A program made the position numbers and the translations under genes. The notes under the pieces are model-generated. The model was not told where the DNA came from and ran no database searches. It was given only the letters and a program-made list of their open reading frames with translations. A stretch of 64,000 nt of DNA from Clostridium sp. AF15-31 (GTDB lineage Bacteria > Bacillota > Clostridia > Lachnospirales > Lachnospiraceae): the NCBI RefSeq assembly GCF_003461625.1, contig NZ_QTXL01000001.1, positions 124,001 through 188,000 on the forward strand, read 5' to 3'. Positions 1 to 8,209 of the stretch are shown here, piece by piece. The stretch's first letter is position 1, and each line of letters opens with the position of its first letter.

Positions 1-1755
1 ACAAGCGGGACAATACTTTGATATTCCAGAGCTGGGGACGTATTCAACACCGCACACCGTACAATTTTTAGGCTTTAACGCCGTCCACCGCTTTGTGGGT
101 GTGATATGTAATTCACCGACAAAGCCGATGAATTTATAGTAAATCTTGATTTCCTGCCTTACTGTCCCGTCCGCAAGTTTCTCACGTTCCGAAACAAGTA
201 TCTTGTCTATGAGTGCGTTTATGATGGTTGCGTCCAACTCTTTCAGCCCCTGATAGTTGCGGATTAGGGATAGAAAGTCCCTCACGCCCTGCGATTTCTC
301 ATAGCTGTCATTGAGCGTTTCCGTTACCTCTTTCAGCCGTGCTTCAATTTCAAGCTGCTCTTTCTGGTATTTCCCCGACATCATCTCAAAATTCCGCTCC
401 GTGATACGCTCCATTACCTTGTCCTCATAGAGAGAGGAAAACAGCCTGTCAAGCTCCGCAAGGCGTTTGTTCAGCTTCTTCTTTTCTTTCTCTAATGATT
501 TCGCCCTGCTCTGGTCTGTTTCCGTGAGCCGCCTTTCTATGGCTCTGACCGCCTTTTCATCATTGACCGCCATATCCGCAAAGCGGTTGATGTCGGCAAG
601 GACGGCATTGAATAAGTCCCTCGCTTCAATGCTGTGTGCGGTACACATAACATTGCCATATCTGCCATAATTATTGCAGGTGTATTGTACGCAGTCGATG
701 ATGTCGGGGCGTTTCCTCCTGTTGGCACTCGCCGCCCGCATCGCATAGCCGCAGTCCGCACACTTGATAACGCCCGAAAAGATATTCTCAAATCCCCCTG
801 CGTTCTGCTCCCGCCTGCGGCTCGTCATAAGCTGCTGTACGGTGTCAAATTCCTCCTGCGTGACTATCCCCTCATGGGTGTCTGGTATCACTTCCCATTC
901 TTCGGGCAGCTTAGAGGGGCGTTTCTTGCTTTTCATGTTGGCTGCAATCCGCTTGTAGCCTGCAAGGTTGCCCGCATATATCGGGCTTCTTAAAATGCCC
1001 CTCACGCTGTTCTCGCTCCAAATATAACGGTTTTCCTCGTTATCCTCAAAGTACCGCTCATAGCCTGTTGCCCCTTGCTCCACCGCATAAGCGGCAGGGC
1101 GTAGGATATGCTGTTTGTTGATGTGCTTGCGGATTTTGGCGATGCCGTTGCCCGCTAACGCAAGGTCGAATATCTCCCTTACCACATGGGCAACTTTGTC
1201 ATCTATCAGCAGATGGTTGTGGTCGGCAGGGTCTTTGACATAGCCATAAGGGGCTGTTGTTCCCATGAATTTCCCCTGCTGAAACCTCGCACGGTACGCC
1301 GATTTTATCTTGACTGACACATCGGCAGAATACATTTCGTTTAGGATGTTGCGGAAAGGCGTGATGTCCATAGCGGATTTGTTTAAGGTGTCCACGCCGT
1401 CATTGACCGCTATATACCTCACGTTATGCTCTGGGAAAAAGACTTCCAGATATAACCCACAATCAAGATAGTTCCTCCCCAGACGGGATAAATCTTTTGT
1501 AATCACGCAGTTTATCAGCCCGTTTTCAATGTCCTTAATCATATTCTGGAAACTTGGTCTTTGGAAATTTGTTCCAGAGTAGCCATCGTCAACATACGTT
1601 TTTGCTAAATGCCATCCCTGCCTTTTCACATAATCCGTGAGGATGGATTTTTGTGTCGCAATGCTCGCACTCTCGTTATCCGTGCCATCGTCCTTTGATA
1701 AGCGGCAGTAAATGCCGACTTCATAAATCTTGTTCTCCGTTCTTATTCCTGCCAT
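1..1755 (-). CDS. Large serine recombinase (TnpX/TndX type), partial
   Basis: Site-specific recombinase expected to excise and integrate the surrounding mobile element. The reading frame is open from the ATG at 1755 to the first base of the window, so the C-terminal end is missing (585 codons seen). The N-terminal resolvase domain starts with YCRLSKDD, with the likely nucleophile Ser20, and has the DLSRLGRNY arginine motif. A recombinase domain follows (IRKHINKQHILRPAAYA region), then a zinc ribbon (CADCGYAMRA), a long coiled coil and a second Cys-rich segment at the edge (TVCGVEY...YCPAC). The start follows GGAGG. The rest of the element lies upstream of it. This resembles the Tn4451/Tn5397 recombinases; the exact subfamily is not resolved. 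Confidence 0.93.
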   Translation of the reverse strand, partial: MAGIRTENKIYEVGIYCRLSKDDGTDNESASIATQKSILTDYVKRQGWHLAKTYVDDGYSGTNFQRPSFQNMIKDIENGLINCVITKDLSRLGRNYLDCGLYLEVFFPEHNVRYIAVNDGVDTLNKSAMDITPFRNILNEMYSADVSVKIKSAYRARFQQGKFMGTTAPYGYVKDPADHNHLLIDDKVAHVVREIFDLALAGNGIAKIRKHINKQHILRPAAYAVEQGATGYERYFEDNEENRYIWSENSVRGILRSPIYAGNLAGYKRIAANMKSKKRPSKLPEEWEVIPDTHEGIVTQEEFDTVQQLMTSRRREQNAGGFENIFSGVIKCADCGYAMRAASANRRKRPDIIDCVQYTCNNYGRYGNVMCTAHSIEARDLFNAVLADINRFADMAVNDEKAVRAIERRLTETDQSRAKSLEKEKKKLNKRLAELDRLFSSLYEDKVMERITERNFEMMSGKYQKEQLEIEARLKEVTETLNDSYEKSQGVRDFLSLIRNYQGLKELDATIINALIDKILVSEREKLADGTVRQEIKIYYKFIGFVGELHITPTKRWTALKPKNCTVCGVEYVPSSGISKYCPAC

Positions 1756-1808
1756 ACTGTAAAACCTCCATATCTGTCCTAACGTTTTCATGTTCCATTG
1801 CGTACATT

Positions 1809-2000
1809 CTAAGCGGACAGCCCCTCATTGTCGAAGGTGTCGCCCTCGGCAATCTTCTTCCGAATATCCTCGGAGATAATCGGGACAAACGCTTCTGCAA
1901 CGGTCTGTGTGCCGATATATTCTCGACTGATAATCATTTGTACTTGCCCTTTTGGCACAATACGCTTTCTTCTTCCAGTTGTTTTCCTATCCTCGCCCAT
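1809..2000 (-). CDS. Small conserved mobile-element protein, unknown function
   Basis: A 63-residue, basic-to-neutral protein (MGEDRKTTGRRKRIVPKG...). I chose the ATG at 2000 because GGAAGGAAGATT lies directly upstream; a longer in-frame start at 2060 lacks a good ribosome site. No domain is recognised. It sits between the recombinase and the PC4-like gene on the same strand, where integrative elements of Clostridia often carry small accessory genes. Its sequence does not look like TnpW, so I do not give that name. Confidence 0.6.
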   Translation of the reverse strand: MGEDRKTTGRRKRIVPKGQVQMIISREYIGTQTVAEAFVPIISEDIRKKIAEGDTFDNEGLSA

Positions 2001-2070
2001 ACTTAAATCTTCCTTTCCAGACAGGGCAGGAGAACGTCTGGAAACGCCCCGCCCTGTCAATCAGATACCA

Positions 2071-2301
2071 TCAATCCCCGCTGTTTACTTCTTTCTGTAA
2101 TGCTTCAAGGAGTGCCGCTGCTTCATCAGCGTTCAACGTGATACCCTTTCCGCACTTCTCACGGTTCGGGGAAAAGCTGCGGATGTCATATTTCGGCTCT
2201 CTCCCGTTCCATGAAATAAGATTGATTTCCTTTGTGTAGCCGCTGTCACTCGCAGACAATACGGCGATTTCCTTTACAATCTCATACTGGATTTCTTTCA
2301 T
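2071..2301 (-). CDS. PC4/YdbC family ssDNA-binding protein
   Basis: A 76-residue protein matching the YdbC/PC4 pattern seen in many mobile elements: an N-terminal beta strand (YEIVKEIAVLS), then TKEINLISWNGREPKYDIRSFSP and an acidic C-terminal helix starting KGITLNADEA. Members bind single-stranded DNA, consistent with a role in processing transferred or replicating strands. It lies in the element's maintenance and transfer block, between the recombinase side and parB. Length is typical of the family. Confidence 0.8.
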   Translation of the reverse strand: MKEIQYEIVKEIAVLSASDSGYTKEINLISWNGREPKYDIRSFSPNREKCGKGITLNADEAAALLEALQKEVNSGD

Positions 2302-2377
2302 TCCTTACCTCATTCTCCTTAAAATTCTGTCTTTCTTCTGTTCCAAATTCCTGCATTTACTTCCCGAAAAAAGAAGG

Positions 2378-3232
2378 TTAGCGGCTGTCCCTGCTCCGTT
2401 TTCTCTGCAACTCACGTTCCAGAAGTCGGATGATGGTTTCCTCCATCTGCTTCGGCGTTGTGTCCTTCGGAAAGTATTTTTTCAGTTTGCTTGTGTTGAT
2501 TTTCAAGGTTTCTTTCTGGTTTCCCTTTTCCTCCGTCATAATGGAAAATATCATATCCATGTCAAGCTGCCCGCTCTGGCTCATGCTTTTCATCCGCTGT
2601 GCCTGTGAGAGTGAGGGCGTTGCTTCTTCGCTCTCCATCGTGGCAAAGAGATTTTCCTGCTCGTCTTTCTTCAAAAAGGACAGTTCCACCGCAGGTGTGA
2701 GGGCGATTTTCCCCTCGTCCACCATCTGCAAAATCGGCGGTATCAGTTCCGTCAGGCGGATAAAACGCTGGACGGTCATCCTGCCCACGCCGAAGCCCTG
2801 TGCCACTTTGTCGTCCGTCCGCAACTTCGTCACAACTTGTGACGAGGTTAAGTCTGTGCGGAAACCCTGCCGCTTCATGGCTTCGGATTTCATCCTGTAG
2901 GCAAACGCCCGCTCCGATGGCAGGATATTTTCACGCTGTAAATTACTGTCTACAAGGGTGATGATGGCTCGGTCACGGTCTAAGGGCAGGACAAATGCAG
3001 GCACGGTATTTATACCTGCAAGTTCGGACGCACGGACACGCCGCTGCCCCGCAATCACTTCATAACCGTTCCCGTCCTCTTTCGGGCGTGTGATTATCGG
3101 CGTGACAATGCCAAATTCCTTGATGCTTTCCGCTAACTCTGACAGCGTTTCATCCTCCACAACATGAAACGGATTGTCGGGAAACGGGTATAAATCTTTG
3201 GTCTTTAACACCTTAAAATCCTGTTTCTTCAT
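2378..3232 (-). CDS. ParB/RepB/Spo0J family partition protein
   Basis: 284 residues. The N-terminal ParB/sulfiredoxin-like domain has LYPFPDNPFHV, then TPIITRP and the nucleotide-binding GQRRVRASEL box near residues 60-75. A central HTH region follows (VAQGFGVGRMTVQRFIRL) and the C-terminus is basic. Family members bind centromere-like sites or, in mobile elements, act as regulators and partition factors. No ParA partner is visible in the window. The gene starts 7 bases after the relaxase stop, so they are probably cotranscribed. Confidence 0.9.
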   Translation of the reverse strand: MKKQDFKVLKTKDLYPFPDNPFHVVEDETLSELAESIKEFGIVTPIITRPKEDGNGYEVIAGQRRVRASELAGINTVPAFVLPLDRDRAIITLVDSNLQRENILPSERAFAYRMKSEAMKRQGFRTDLTSSQVVTKLRTDDKVAQGFGVGRMTVQRFIRLTELIPPILQMVDEGKIALTPAVELSFLKKDEQENLFATMESEEATPSLSQAQRMKSMSQSGQLDMDMIFSIMTEEKGNQKETLKINTSKLKKYFPKDTTPKQMEETIIRLLERELQRKRSRDSR

Positions 3233-3239
3233 TCACTTT

Positions 3240-4205
3240 TTACCTTTCTCTTGATTTGTTTCTGCCTGTTCTCTGTAATTCTTCCAACACTTCTGGCGGT
3301 ATCTTTGAGAGCAGCCGCCCCATCTGCTCGTTGGTTCTCTGCAATTCAAATATCCTCTGGTTGGCTTTCTGCACCTTTAATTCCTGCTCGTACTTTTCAT
3401 CACGCATACGCCCTGCATAGTCGGCTTCCTGCCCGATTTGCTCCTTTAAGCTGTCGATATACGCCTGCTGTCTGCCGATTTCCTTAGAGAATTTCTCCAC
3501 TTCGGGCAGCCATGCGGCAACCAGTTCCAGAGCCTTGTCACGCTTTTTCCCTGCGTTAAAGGCGTTGATGTCGGACAGGGCAGACACGATTTCCCCATAC
3601 TGCTTATCAAGCCTGCCGCCCAACTTATAGAGCCATGTGGGGACGTGTTTCCGCTTGGTTTCCATCGAAGATTGACCTCTCTCAAGCTGATTCCAACGTG
3701 AGGACATCCGCTCATGGTAGGCGGTCTGCCACTCCGACAGGCTCTTTTGATTGCCTAAAATTGTTTTGGCGGACAGCTTATTGTCTGGTGTAATCGGCAC
3801 AAAGCAGAGGTGCATATGGGGCGTTCTCTCGTCCATGTGGACGACTGCGGAGAGGATATTCTGCTCCCCGACACGCTCCGAAATGAAATCCAGAGCCATC
3901 GTAAAATACGCTTTCTGTTCTTCGGGCGGTAACTGGTTCATAAATTCTGGTGAAGCCGTGATGAGCGTTTCCACCATCATCACGCTGTCTTTCCTTGTCC
4001 TGCACCCTGCTTCGGCTACCTTTCGGTTAATCTCTTTCTTATAGGTGTACTTTGGCGGTGCGACAAGATGATAGTTATTTTTAGAGCGTTCCATGTCGAT
4101 ATCTGGGTTGCTTTTGTAGGCTTCTTTCTTCCGCTCGTTGTGGCGTTCGCAAGCCGCAACGCCGCCCGCTTTGCGTTTCTGGAAACGCAGGATTGCATAG
4201 GGCAT
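3240..4205 (-). CDS. MobV family relaxase (Pre/Mob, TnpZ-like)
   Basis: 321-residue relaxase that should nick oriT and pilot the strand during mobilization by a helper conjugative system. His22, in the RHNER motif, matches the catalytic histidine known for MobM of pMV158. The metal-binding triad HMDERTPHMH is at residues 123-132. The C-terminal third is a charged coiled coil, as in Pre/Mob proteins. The length is short but within the range of transposon MobV proteins such as TnpZ of Tn4451. The nic-like hairpin at 4499-4514 lies about 300 bp upstream of the start, the same relative placement as in pMV158. Confidence 0.93.
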   Translation of the reverse strand: MPYAILRFQKRKAGGVAACERHNERKKEAYKSNPDIDMERSKNNYHLVAPPKYTYKKEINRKVAEAGCRTRKDSVMMVETLITASPEFMNQLPPEEQKAYFTMALDFISERVGEQNILSAVVHMDERTPHMHLCFVPITPDNKLSAKTILGNQKSLSEWQTAYHERMSSRWNQLERGQSSMETKRKHVPTWLYKLGGRLDKQYGEIVSALSDINAFNAGKKRDKALELVAAWLPEVEKFSKEIGRQQAYIDSLKEQIGQEADYAGRMRDEKYEQELKVQKANQRIFELQRTNEQMGRLLSKIPPEVLEELQRTGRNKSRER

Positions 4206-4245
4206 AATCCATCATCTTCCTTTCTTCGGCGGGTAACTGCCCTTT

Positions 4246-4792
4246 GGGTGACAGCGGTGACGGTGGTGACGGCAGTTTTGGGATGCCCCCTGCCGATTGC
4301 CGTAACTGTCACCCTTATCCCCTGCATGACGGTCATGACGATGGTGACGGTGTTTTTGGGATACTCCCTCGCAAGAGCTGTAACCGTCATGCCGCCGTTC
4401 TTTTATCCGAAGCCGCAAGGCGTAGGATAGCAGGGCGTAAGACCTGCCATAAGGGAGTCCAGAGGGAACGTCTGGCACACGGCTCTTTGCAGGGCAAAGT
4501 GTAGTGTGTTACACCCTGTAAACGCAGTCGGAAAAATCGGAGAGATTTTTCTGACCGCAGGGGTGATTTTACACGCCCGAAAAGGGCGGGTGAATCCCAC
4601 GCCTGCATTTTGCGTTTGCGGGGTGTTCTCCCGTAGGGATGACAGCGGCAGGGTATCCTAAAATCACTGTCACTGCCGTCACCGCTGTCACCCGCAGGGC
4701 AGAGCCGCCAACTTTACATGGCTTTAAGCGTCAATGACAGTAACAGGGGGTATCCCAATATCGCTGTCACCGCCGTCACCGCTGTCACCCGC
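4246..4792. repeat. Two inverted pairs of ~60-bp iteron-like repeats
   Basis: Four related copies: 4246-4311 and 4325-4390 in plus orientation, 4640-4695 and 4735-4792 in minus orientation. The shared core is GGTGACRGYGGTGACGG, a short spacer, then TTGGGATRCYCCC and a terminal TGACR-containing stretch. The minus-strand pair agree with each other at roughly 85 percent by eye. The last copy encodes the C-terminal tail of the RepA-like ATPase. Between the pairs are the nic-like hairpin and two more palindromes (4527-4555 and 4574-4588). Short reading frames here merely translate the repeats. The layout fits an origin of transfer and perhaps of replication; the function is inferred. Confidence 0.75.
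4499..4514 (+). other. oriT: Putative MobV oriT nic hairpin
   Basis: The sequence GTGTA-GTGTGT-TACAC forms a 5-bp stem with a six-base loop. It contains TAGTGTGTTA at 4502-4511, identical to the core around the MobM nick of pMV158 (TAGTG TG/TTA). By that analogy the nick would fall after 4508 on the plus strand. The MobV relaxase gene is immediately downstream. The match to a characterised nic site is direct; cleavage here is inferred. Confidence 0.75.
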
Positions 4793-5755
4793 CCTCCTTG
4801 CAAGGGCAATCTGCCTGCCGTCTTTCCTGCGGCTGTACTGGTAGCAGATACGGTTCTCGCTTAAAAATGTGGTGTGATATTCATTCAGCCATTTCGTAAT
4901 CACCGTGGGTATGGTTTCCGTTTCCCCCATAGCGGCTAACAGCTCCGTTGCCGTGCCTGCCCATTCTTCCTTATCCCTCATAAAATCCACCAACCGAAAA
5001 AGGACATCTGGTATCGTTTCTTTCGCAAGCTGCTCCTGCGTTTTCCTCTCCACAAGTTCCCAACTGCAATCACGGAAACGGAGCGTGTATTCCTGATAGG
5101 GCGTGTCCCTGCCCGTTACATACAGCTTGGCGGTGTCAGATGCCCGTTTCTCCTTTTCCAGAACAAAGGTAGCGTCCGCACTCCCCGTTAAGCCTGTCGT
5201 CCCAGACACCTTGTTGAACACATCGCTGTCATTCTGCTTTCGGATGTGGTGTACGACAATGACCGCCAGAGAGTGCCTGTCGGCAAAATCTTTGATTAGG
5301 GAGATGTCCCCATAGTCGCTTGCATAGGCGTTGTCTTTTGAAGCTGTACGGACTTTCTGCAAGGTATCAATGACAATGAGCCTGCTGTCTGGATAGTCTT
5401 TCAGATAATCCTCAAGCTGCACGATAAGACCGTCTGACAGCTTGCAGCTTGCCACGGCAAAATGAAGCCGCCCGCTCGCTTCGTCCGTCAAACGGAACAG
5501 CCTGTCCTGTATGCGGCAGAACGTGTCCTCAAGGCAGAGGTAAAGCACATCGCCCTCCATTGTCGTCATGTCCCATAAGGGGATTCCCTGCGACACGCAT
5601 AAGCACAGCTTCAGCATGAGCCAGCTCTTGCCTATCTTCTGTGAGCCGCAGAACAGCGACAAGCCTGTGGGGATAAGGCTGTCCACCACAAAGGACGGCT
5701 TCTCAAGCGGCTCATAAAGGAGCGTTTCGGCGTTGACTGTCTGTAACTTCTGCAT
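4724..5755 (-). CDS. AAA ATPase, RepA/DnaB-like replication helicase
   Basis: 343 residues with a RecA-like fold. Walker A is GSQKIGKS at residues 37-44, Walker B is RLIVIDTL near 125-132, and the VVHHIRK and SGTTGLTGSADA motifs are typical of the RSF1010 RepA/AAA_25 group. Members unwind DNA for plasmid or element replication. The C-terminal ~130 residues are poorly conserved, and the last ~20 (AGDSGDGGDSDIGIPP...) are encoded by an iteron-like repeat. Start ATG follows AAAGGAGG. It lies next to the oriT/iteron region, which fits a replication initiation role during excision or transfer. Confidence 0.85.
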   Translation of the reverse strand: MQKLQTVNAETLLYEPLEKPSFVVDSLIPTGLSLFCGSQKIGKSWLMLKLCLCVSQGIPLWDMTTMEGDVLYLCLEDTFCRIQDRLFRLTDEASGRLHFAVASCKLSDGLIVQLEDYLKDYPDSRLIVIDTLQKVRTASKDNAYASDYGDISLIKDFADRHSLAVIVVHHIRKQNDSDVFNKVSGTTGLTGSADATFVLEKEKRASDTAKLYVTGRDTPYQEYTLRFRDCSWELVERKTQEQLAKETIPDVLFRLVDFMRDKEEWAGTATELLAAMGETETIPTVITKWLNEYHTTFLSENRICYQYSRRKDGRQIALARRAGDSGDGGDSDIGIPPVTVIDA

Positions 5756-5912
5756 GGGTTTCCTCCTTTCGGGCAGTTATCTTGTTTTTGTTGCACATAG
5801 GCGTTGACCTCCTTAAAAATAGATTTACTCCCACGAAAAAAGTGAGAGTATGTAATACCGCCAATCCCACACAAATAAAAAACAGATTTCTTTTTCGGGC
5901 GGTGTCGGTCAT
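5712..5912 (-). CDS. Possible small membrane protein
   Basis: A 66-residue frame beginning MTDTARKRN, with one hydrophobic segment (about residues 10-32) and a charged tail. Its ATG overlaps the stop of the upstream sigma-like gene as ATGA, which suggests translational coupling. Against it: it overlaps the first 44 bases of the ATPase gene, and an AAGGAGG inside it precedes a later ATG that would give only about 28 residues. No family is recognised. Confidence 0.35.
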   Translation of the reverse strand: MTDTARKRNLFFICVGLAVLHTLTFFVGVNLFLRRSTPMCNKNKITARKEETHAEVTDSQRRNAPL

Positions 5913-6382
5913 GGTTGGAGATATTTCCTCATTTCCGCTTTTACTTTCTTCTTTGCAACAGCAACGGATTTCTGTATTGCAGAAGCGGTGCAATGCTCCA
6001 TAGCGGCGATTTGGTAAAAATTGAACTCATACTCGTAGTAGAGCAGGAAACGTCGCCTTTGTATCTCTGGCAGTCTGTCAACCGCCTTACAGAGCAGTTC
6101 CGCCCGTTCTGCTTCAATCATTTGTTCCTCAATGCTCTTAGGCAGCTTTAACGCCCGCCTGTTCAGCGTTTCGTCCCATACTTCCGAAAACTCCCTGTGC
6201 CGCTCGTCCCATTGGAGAAGATTCCTGTTCCTGCGTTCCATCTGCCGAAATTCAAAGAATAACTGCTCGGATACTTCCAGTTCGTGGTGTTCCCCCTGCC
6301 CGTCCTTAAAACTGATAAAATACCTTATACCGCTTTCCGTGGATTCCTCCCGAAGCGTGTACGCCTTAGCTTTATATGCCAT
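5909..6382 (-). CDS. Sigma-70 region 4-like regulator 1
   Basis: 157 residues. The C-terminal half has a helix-turn-helix resembling sigma region 4: LLCKAVDRLPEIQRRRFLLYYEYEFNFYQIAAMEHCTASAIQKSVAVAKKK. The N-terminal half carries beta-strand-like sequence with no clear region 2. GGAGG precedes the ATG. Such proteins are common regulatory cargo of clostridial integrative elements, where they probably act on element promoters. It is the last of three in a row on the minus strand. Confidence 0.72.
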   Translation of the reverse strand: MAYKAKAYTLREESTESGIRYFISFKDGQGEHHELEVSEQLFFEFRQMERRNRNLLQWDERHREFSEVWDETLNRRALKLPKSIEEQMIEAERAELLCKAVDRLPEIQRRRFLLYYEYEFNFYQIAAMEHCTASAIQKSVAVAKKKVKAEMRKYLQP

Positions 6383-6465
6383 CCCGTTTTCCTCCTGCCA
6401 AAAATAAGCGGGGAGATTCCACTCCCCACCCAGTAGCCCGCAGAATAATGGGATGTATTAGACGC

Positions 6466-6891
6466 TTACAAAATTTTCCGAAGCTTCTTCCGCAGATGGT
6501 CTAACCTCGCATAGATGGCACCAGTCGTCAAATGCACAAGTGGGGCAATCTCCTTTGTGGAATACCCCTGCATTTTCAGCAGGACGATTTTCAAGGTACG
6601 CCCGTCCACCGTGACTAATACTTGATAGAGATTTTCGCTCTCAATCTCGTCCAGTAACTCCGCAACTGTATTCACCTCCGCTTGCCGCTCCCTGTCTGCC
6701 ATGTCCTCAAGGTATTCCGCAACGTCATTCGTCCATCGGTAAAACCGCCTGTTGGAATTGAAGTCTGCCCTGTCCGCTATGCGTATCTGCTCAATGGTCA
6801 CTTCATCAACGCCGCACTCACGCAGCAGCTTTTCCTCCGCTTCTTTCCAGATACGCCATTTCCTGTCCTCCCGTCCGTGGTTGTATGCCAT
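6466..6891 (-). CDS. Sigma-70 region 4-like regulator 2
   Basis: About 141 residues starting MAYNHGRED; the ATG at 6891 is preceded by GGAGG with 8-nt spacing, better than the in-frame TTG at 6906. The C-terminus (TLKIVLLKMQGYSTKEIAPLVHLTTGAIYARLDHLRKKLRKIL) is a sigma region 4-like helix-turn-helix. No region 2 is evident, so it may bind DNA without being a full sigma factor. It lies between the two other region 4-like genes of the element. Confidence 0.68.
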   Translation of the reverse strand: MAYNHGREDRKWRIWKEAEEKLLRECGVDEVTIEQIRIADRADFNSNRRFYRWTNDVAEYLEDMADRERQAEVNTVAELLDEIESENLYQVLVTVDGRTLKIVLLKMQGYSTKEIAPLVHLTTGAIYARLDHLRKKLRKIL

Positions 6892-6985
6892 TCTTTCTTC
6901 CTCCAATCAGAATTGATTGAGAGGGCAGAGAAAAGCCCCCTCATTTTCCCAAAGGAAAAAACAAGGGGGCTGAACGCCTTAAATT

Positions 6986-7495
6986 TTAATTTTCTATTAT
7001 CTTTCTTAGTTTTCTTAGGATTCTGGCTTTGCGTTTGTTCACAACGCTCTGGGTTATGCCTAACCTCGCCCCGACTTCACGCTCGGAAAGTCCGTCAAAA
7101 AAGATTGCCTGTATCAACTCCTGCTCACTATCCGACAACAAAGGCAGGGCGGCTTTCAGCCTGTCCACCATAACAGCATTGACAACGGTTTCCGCAATGT
7201 CCGCCGCTTCATCAGCGATAAAGTCCAGAGGATTCCCCTCGCTGTCCGTAAATCCGTCCAGAGATAGCAGGCTGTTCCTCGCATCTAATTTTTGCAGGTA
7301 ACGCCACCGCTCCCTGTCACGGTAGAAGTCCGCATATTGCTCCCTTACGACTTCAAGCAGACAACCTTGGACGGGGATAAACAGCTTGTCCATATATCCC
7401 TTGTCGGCTTGCCTGCGGCGGCAGAAATCCGTATAGGACAGTTCCACATAGCCGCCGCTTTCTTTGATATATACTTTTCTTGGTGCGTATTTCAC
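6986..7495 (-). CDS. Sigma-70 family-like regulator 3
   Basis: About 169 residues from a GTG start at 7495, chosen because GGAGG lies 8 nt upstream; the frame stays open further 5' but without a ribosome site. The C-terminus (LPLLSDSEQELIQAIFFDGLSEREVGARLGITQSVVNKRKARILRKL) is a clear sigma region 4 helix-turn-helix. The N-terminal part has YVELSYTDFCRRRQADKGYM, as in transposon-borne sigma-like proteins. It heads the three-gene regulator run and is probably the first gene of the transfer/maintenance operon. Confidence 0.78.
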   Translation of the reverse strand: MKYAPRKVYIKESGGYVELSYTDFCRRRQADKGYMDKLFIPVQGCLLEVVREQYADFYRDRERWRYLQKLDARNSLLSLDGFTDSEGNPLDFIADEAADIAETVVNAVMVDRLKAALPLLSDSEQELIQAIFFDGLSEREVGARLGITQSVVNKRKARILRKLRKIIEN

Positions 7496-7935
7496 CGCTA
7501 ATACCTCCAATCTGAATTTTTGAAATGTAAAAATCCAGATGGAGAGGCGGGGAGCGGCAACGCACACCAGAAACAGCCCTGCGGCACTTTCCAACAAAAA
7601 ACGACAAAAGAAAAACCGCAAAGGCTCTGTGACCTTCACGGTTATGGGAAATACAAATTCTGTTGTATGGAGATTGTACTTCCACTTTCAAGGTGAGAAG
7701 TACCGCTGCACTGGCAGAAATTTTTTTAACTGGTTTCCTGCCATTCTCTGATATGCTATGTATTGATAAATTTTACTTCGTATGAGCAGATGAATAACCG
7801 CCCGAAAAAAGAACATAAAAAAATCCCTCCAAATTTAAAAACAAATTCAGAGGGTAATTTAGGGTATAACAAAATAACCCACCCGAATATCGTTTTTTTT
7901 ATTTGGTGAGTTTGTTCTTTCAAATACGAAACAAA
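7496..7935. other. Noncoding stretch between regulator and KTR gene
   Basis: About 440 bases without a supportable gene. It holds the ribosome site of the gene ending at 6986, A/T-rich sequence, and a GGGT-rich stretch near 7840-7895 (two GGGTAAT/GGGTTATT-like tracts on either strand) that could fold. I see no tRNA or recognised riboswitch. Confidence 0.4.
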
Positions 7936-7937
7936 AA

Positions 7938-7984
7938 GAGCCGATGATTCGTGAATTGTTCCACAATTTCATCGGCTCTGCGTC
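7938..7984 (-). terminator. Rho-independent terminator after KTR gene
   Basis: Read on the minus strand, GCAGAGCCGATGA pairs with TCATCGGCTC across a ~20-nt loop and is followed by TTTTTG. It lies directly after the KTR gene stop and should end the tet(O)-KTR transcript. Confidence 0.8.
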
Positions 7985-8158
7985 TTAAGCGTCTGGCTCT
8001 TTGATGACAGTTATCTTCAAGTTGTCAACTTTAATCAAGCTTTCTTGTCTGCATTTTGGACAATAAAGGGGATAATTCTCCAAAACAGTGTCCTTCCTAA
8101 TTTTATTACGGGTTTTGCTCCCACAAACAGGACACAATATCCATTCGCATTTCATCAT
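7985..8158 (-). CDS. Cysteine-rich KTR domain protein
   Basis: A 57-residue protein (MMKCEWILCPVCGSKTRNK...) with two Cys pairs, CPVC and CPKC, separated by about 20 residues, and the SKTR signature. It matches the short KTR-domain proteins commonly found just downstream of tetracycline ribosomal-protection genes. The pairs probably bind zinc. Function is unknown. It begins about 50 bases after the tet(O) stop and ends at a strong terminator, so it is likely cotranscribed with tet(O). Confidence 0.85.
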   Translation of the reverse strand: MMKCEWILCPVCGSKTRNKIRKDTVLENYPLYCPKCRQESLIKVDNLKITVIKEPDA

Positions 8159-8209
8159 AATTAGTCTCTAATCCTTTCAAATCTCATTTTATATGACTTT
8201 TGCAAGCTG

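Noticed and set aside
467..993. Plus-strand frames inside the recombinase gene
   Set aside because: They lie opposite a well-supported recombinase frame that is open across 1755 bases with clear catalytic motifs.
1809..2000. Naming this small gene tnpW
   Set aside because: It lacks the TTYTV-type TnpW pattern that I know; position alone is not enough.
4212..4504. Reading frames rich in Gly-Asp and His over the repeat region (both strands)
   Set aside because: They translate the GGTGACGG-type repeats; no ribosome site, no family, and the DNA shows inverted-repeat and hairpin structure instead.
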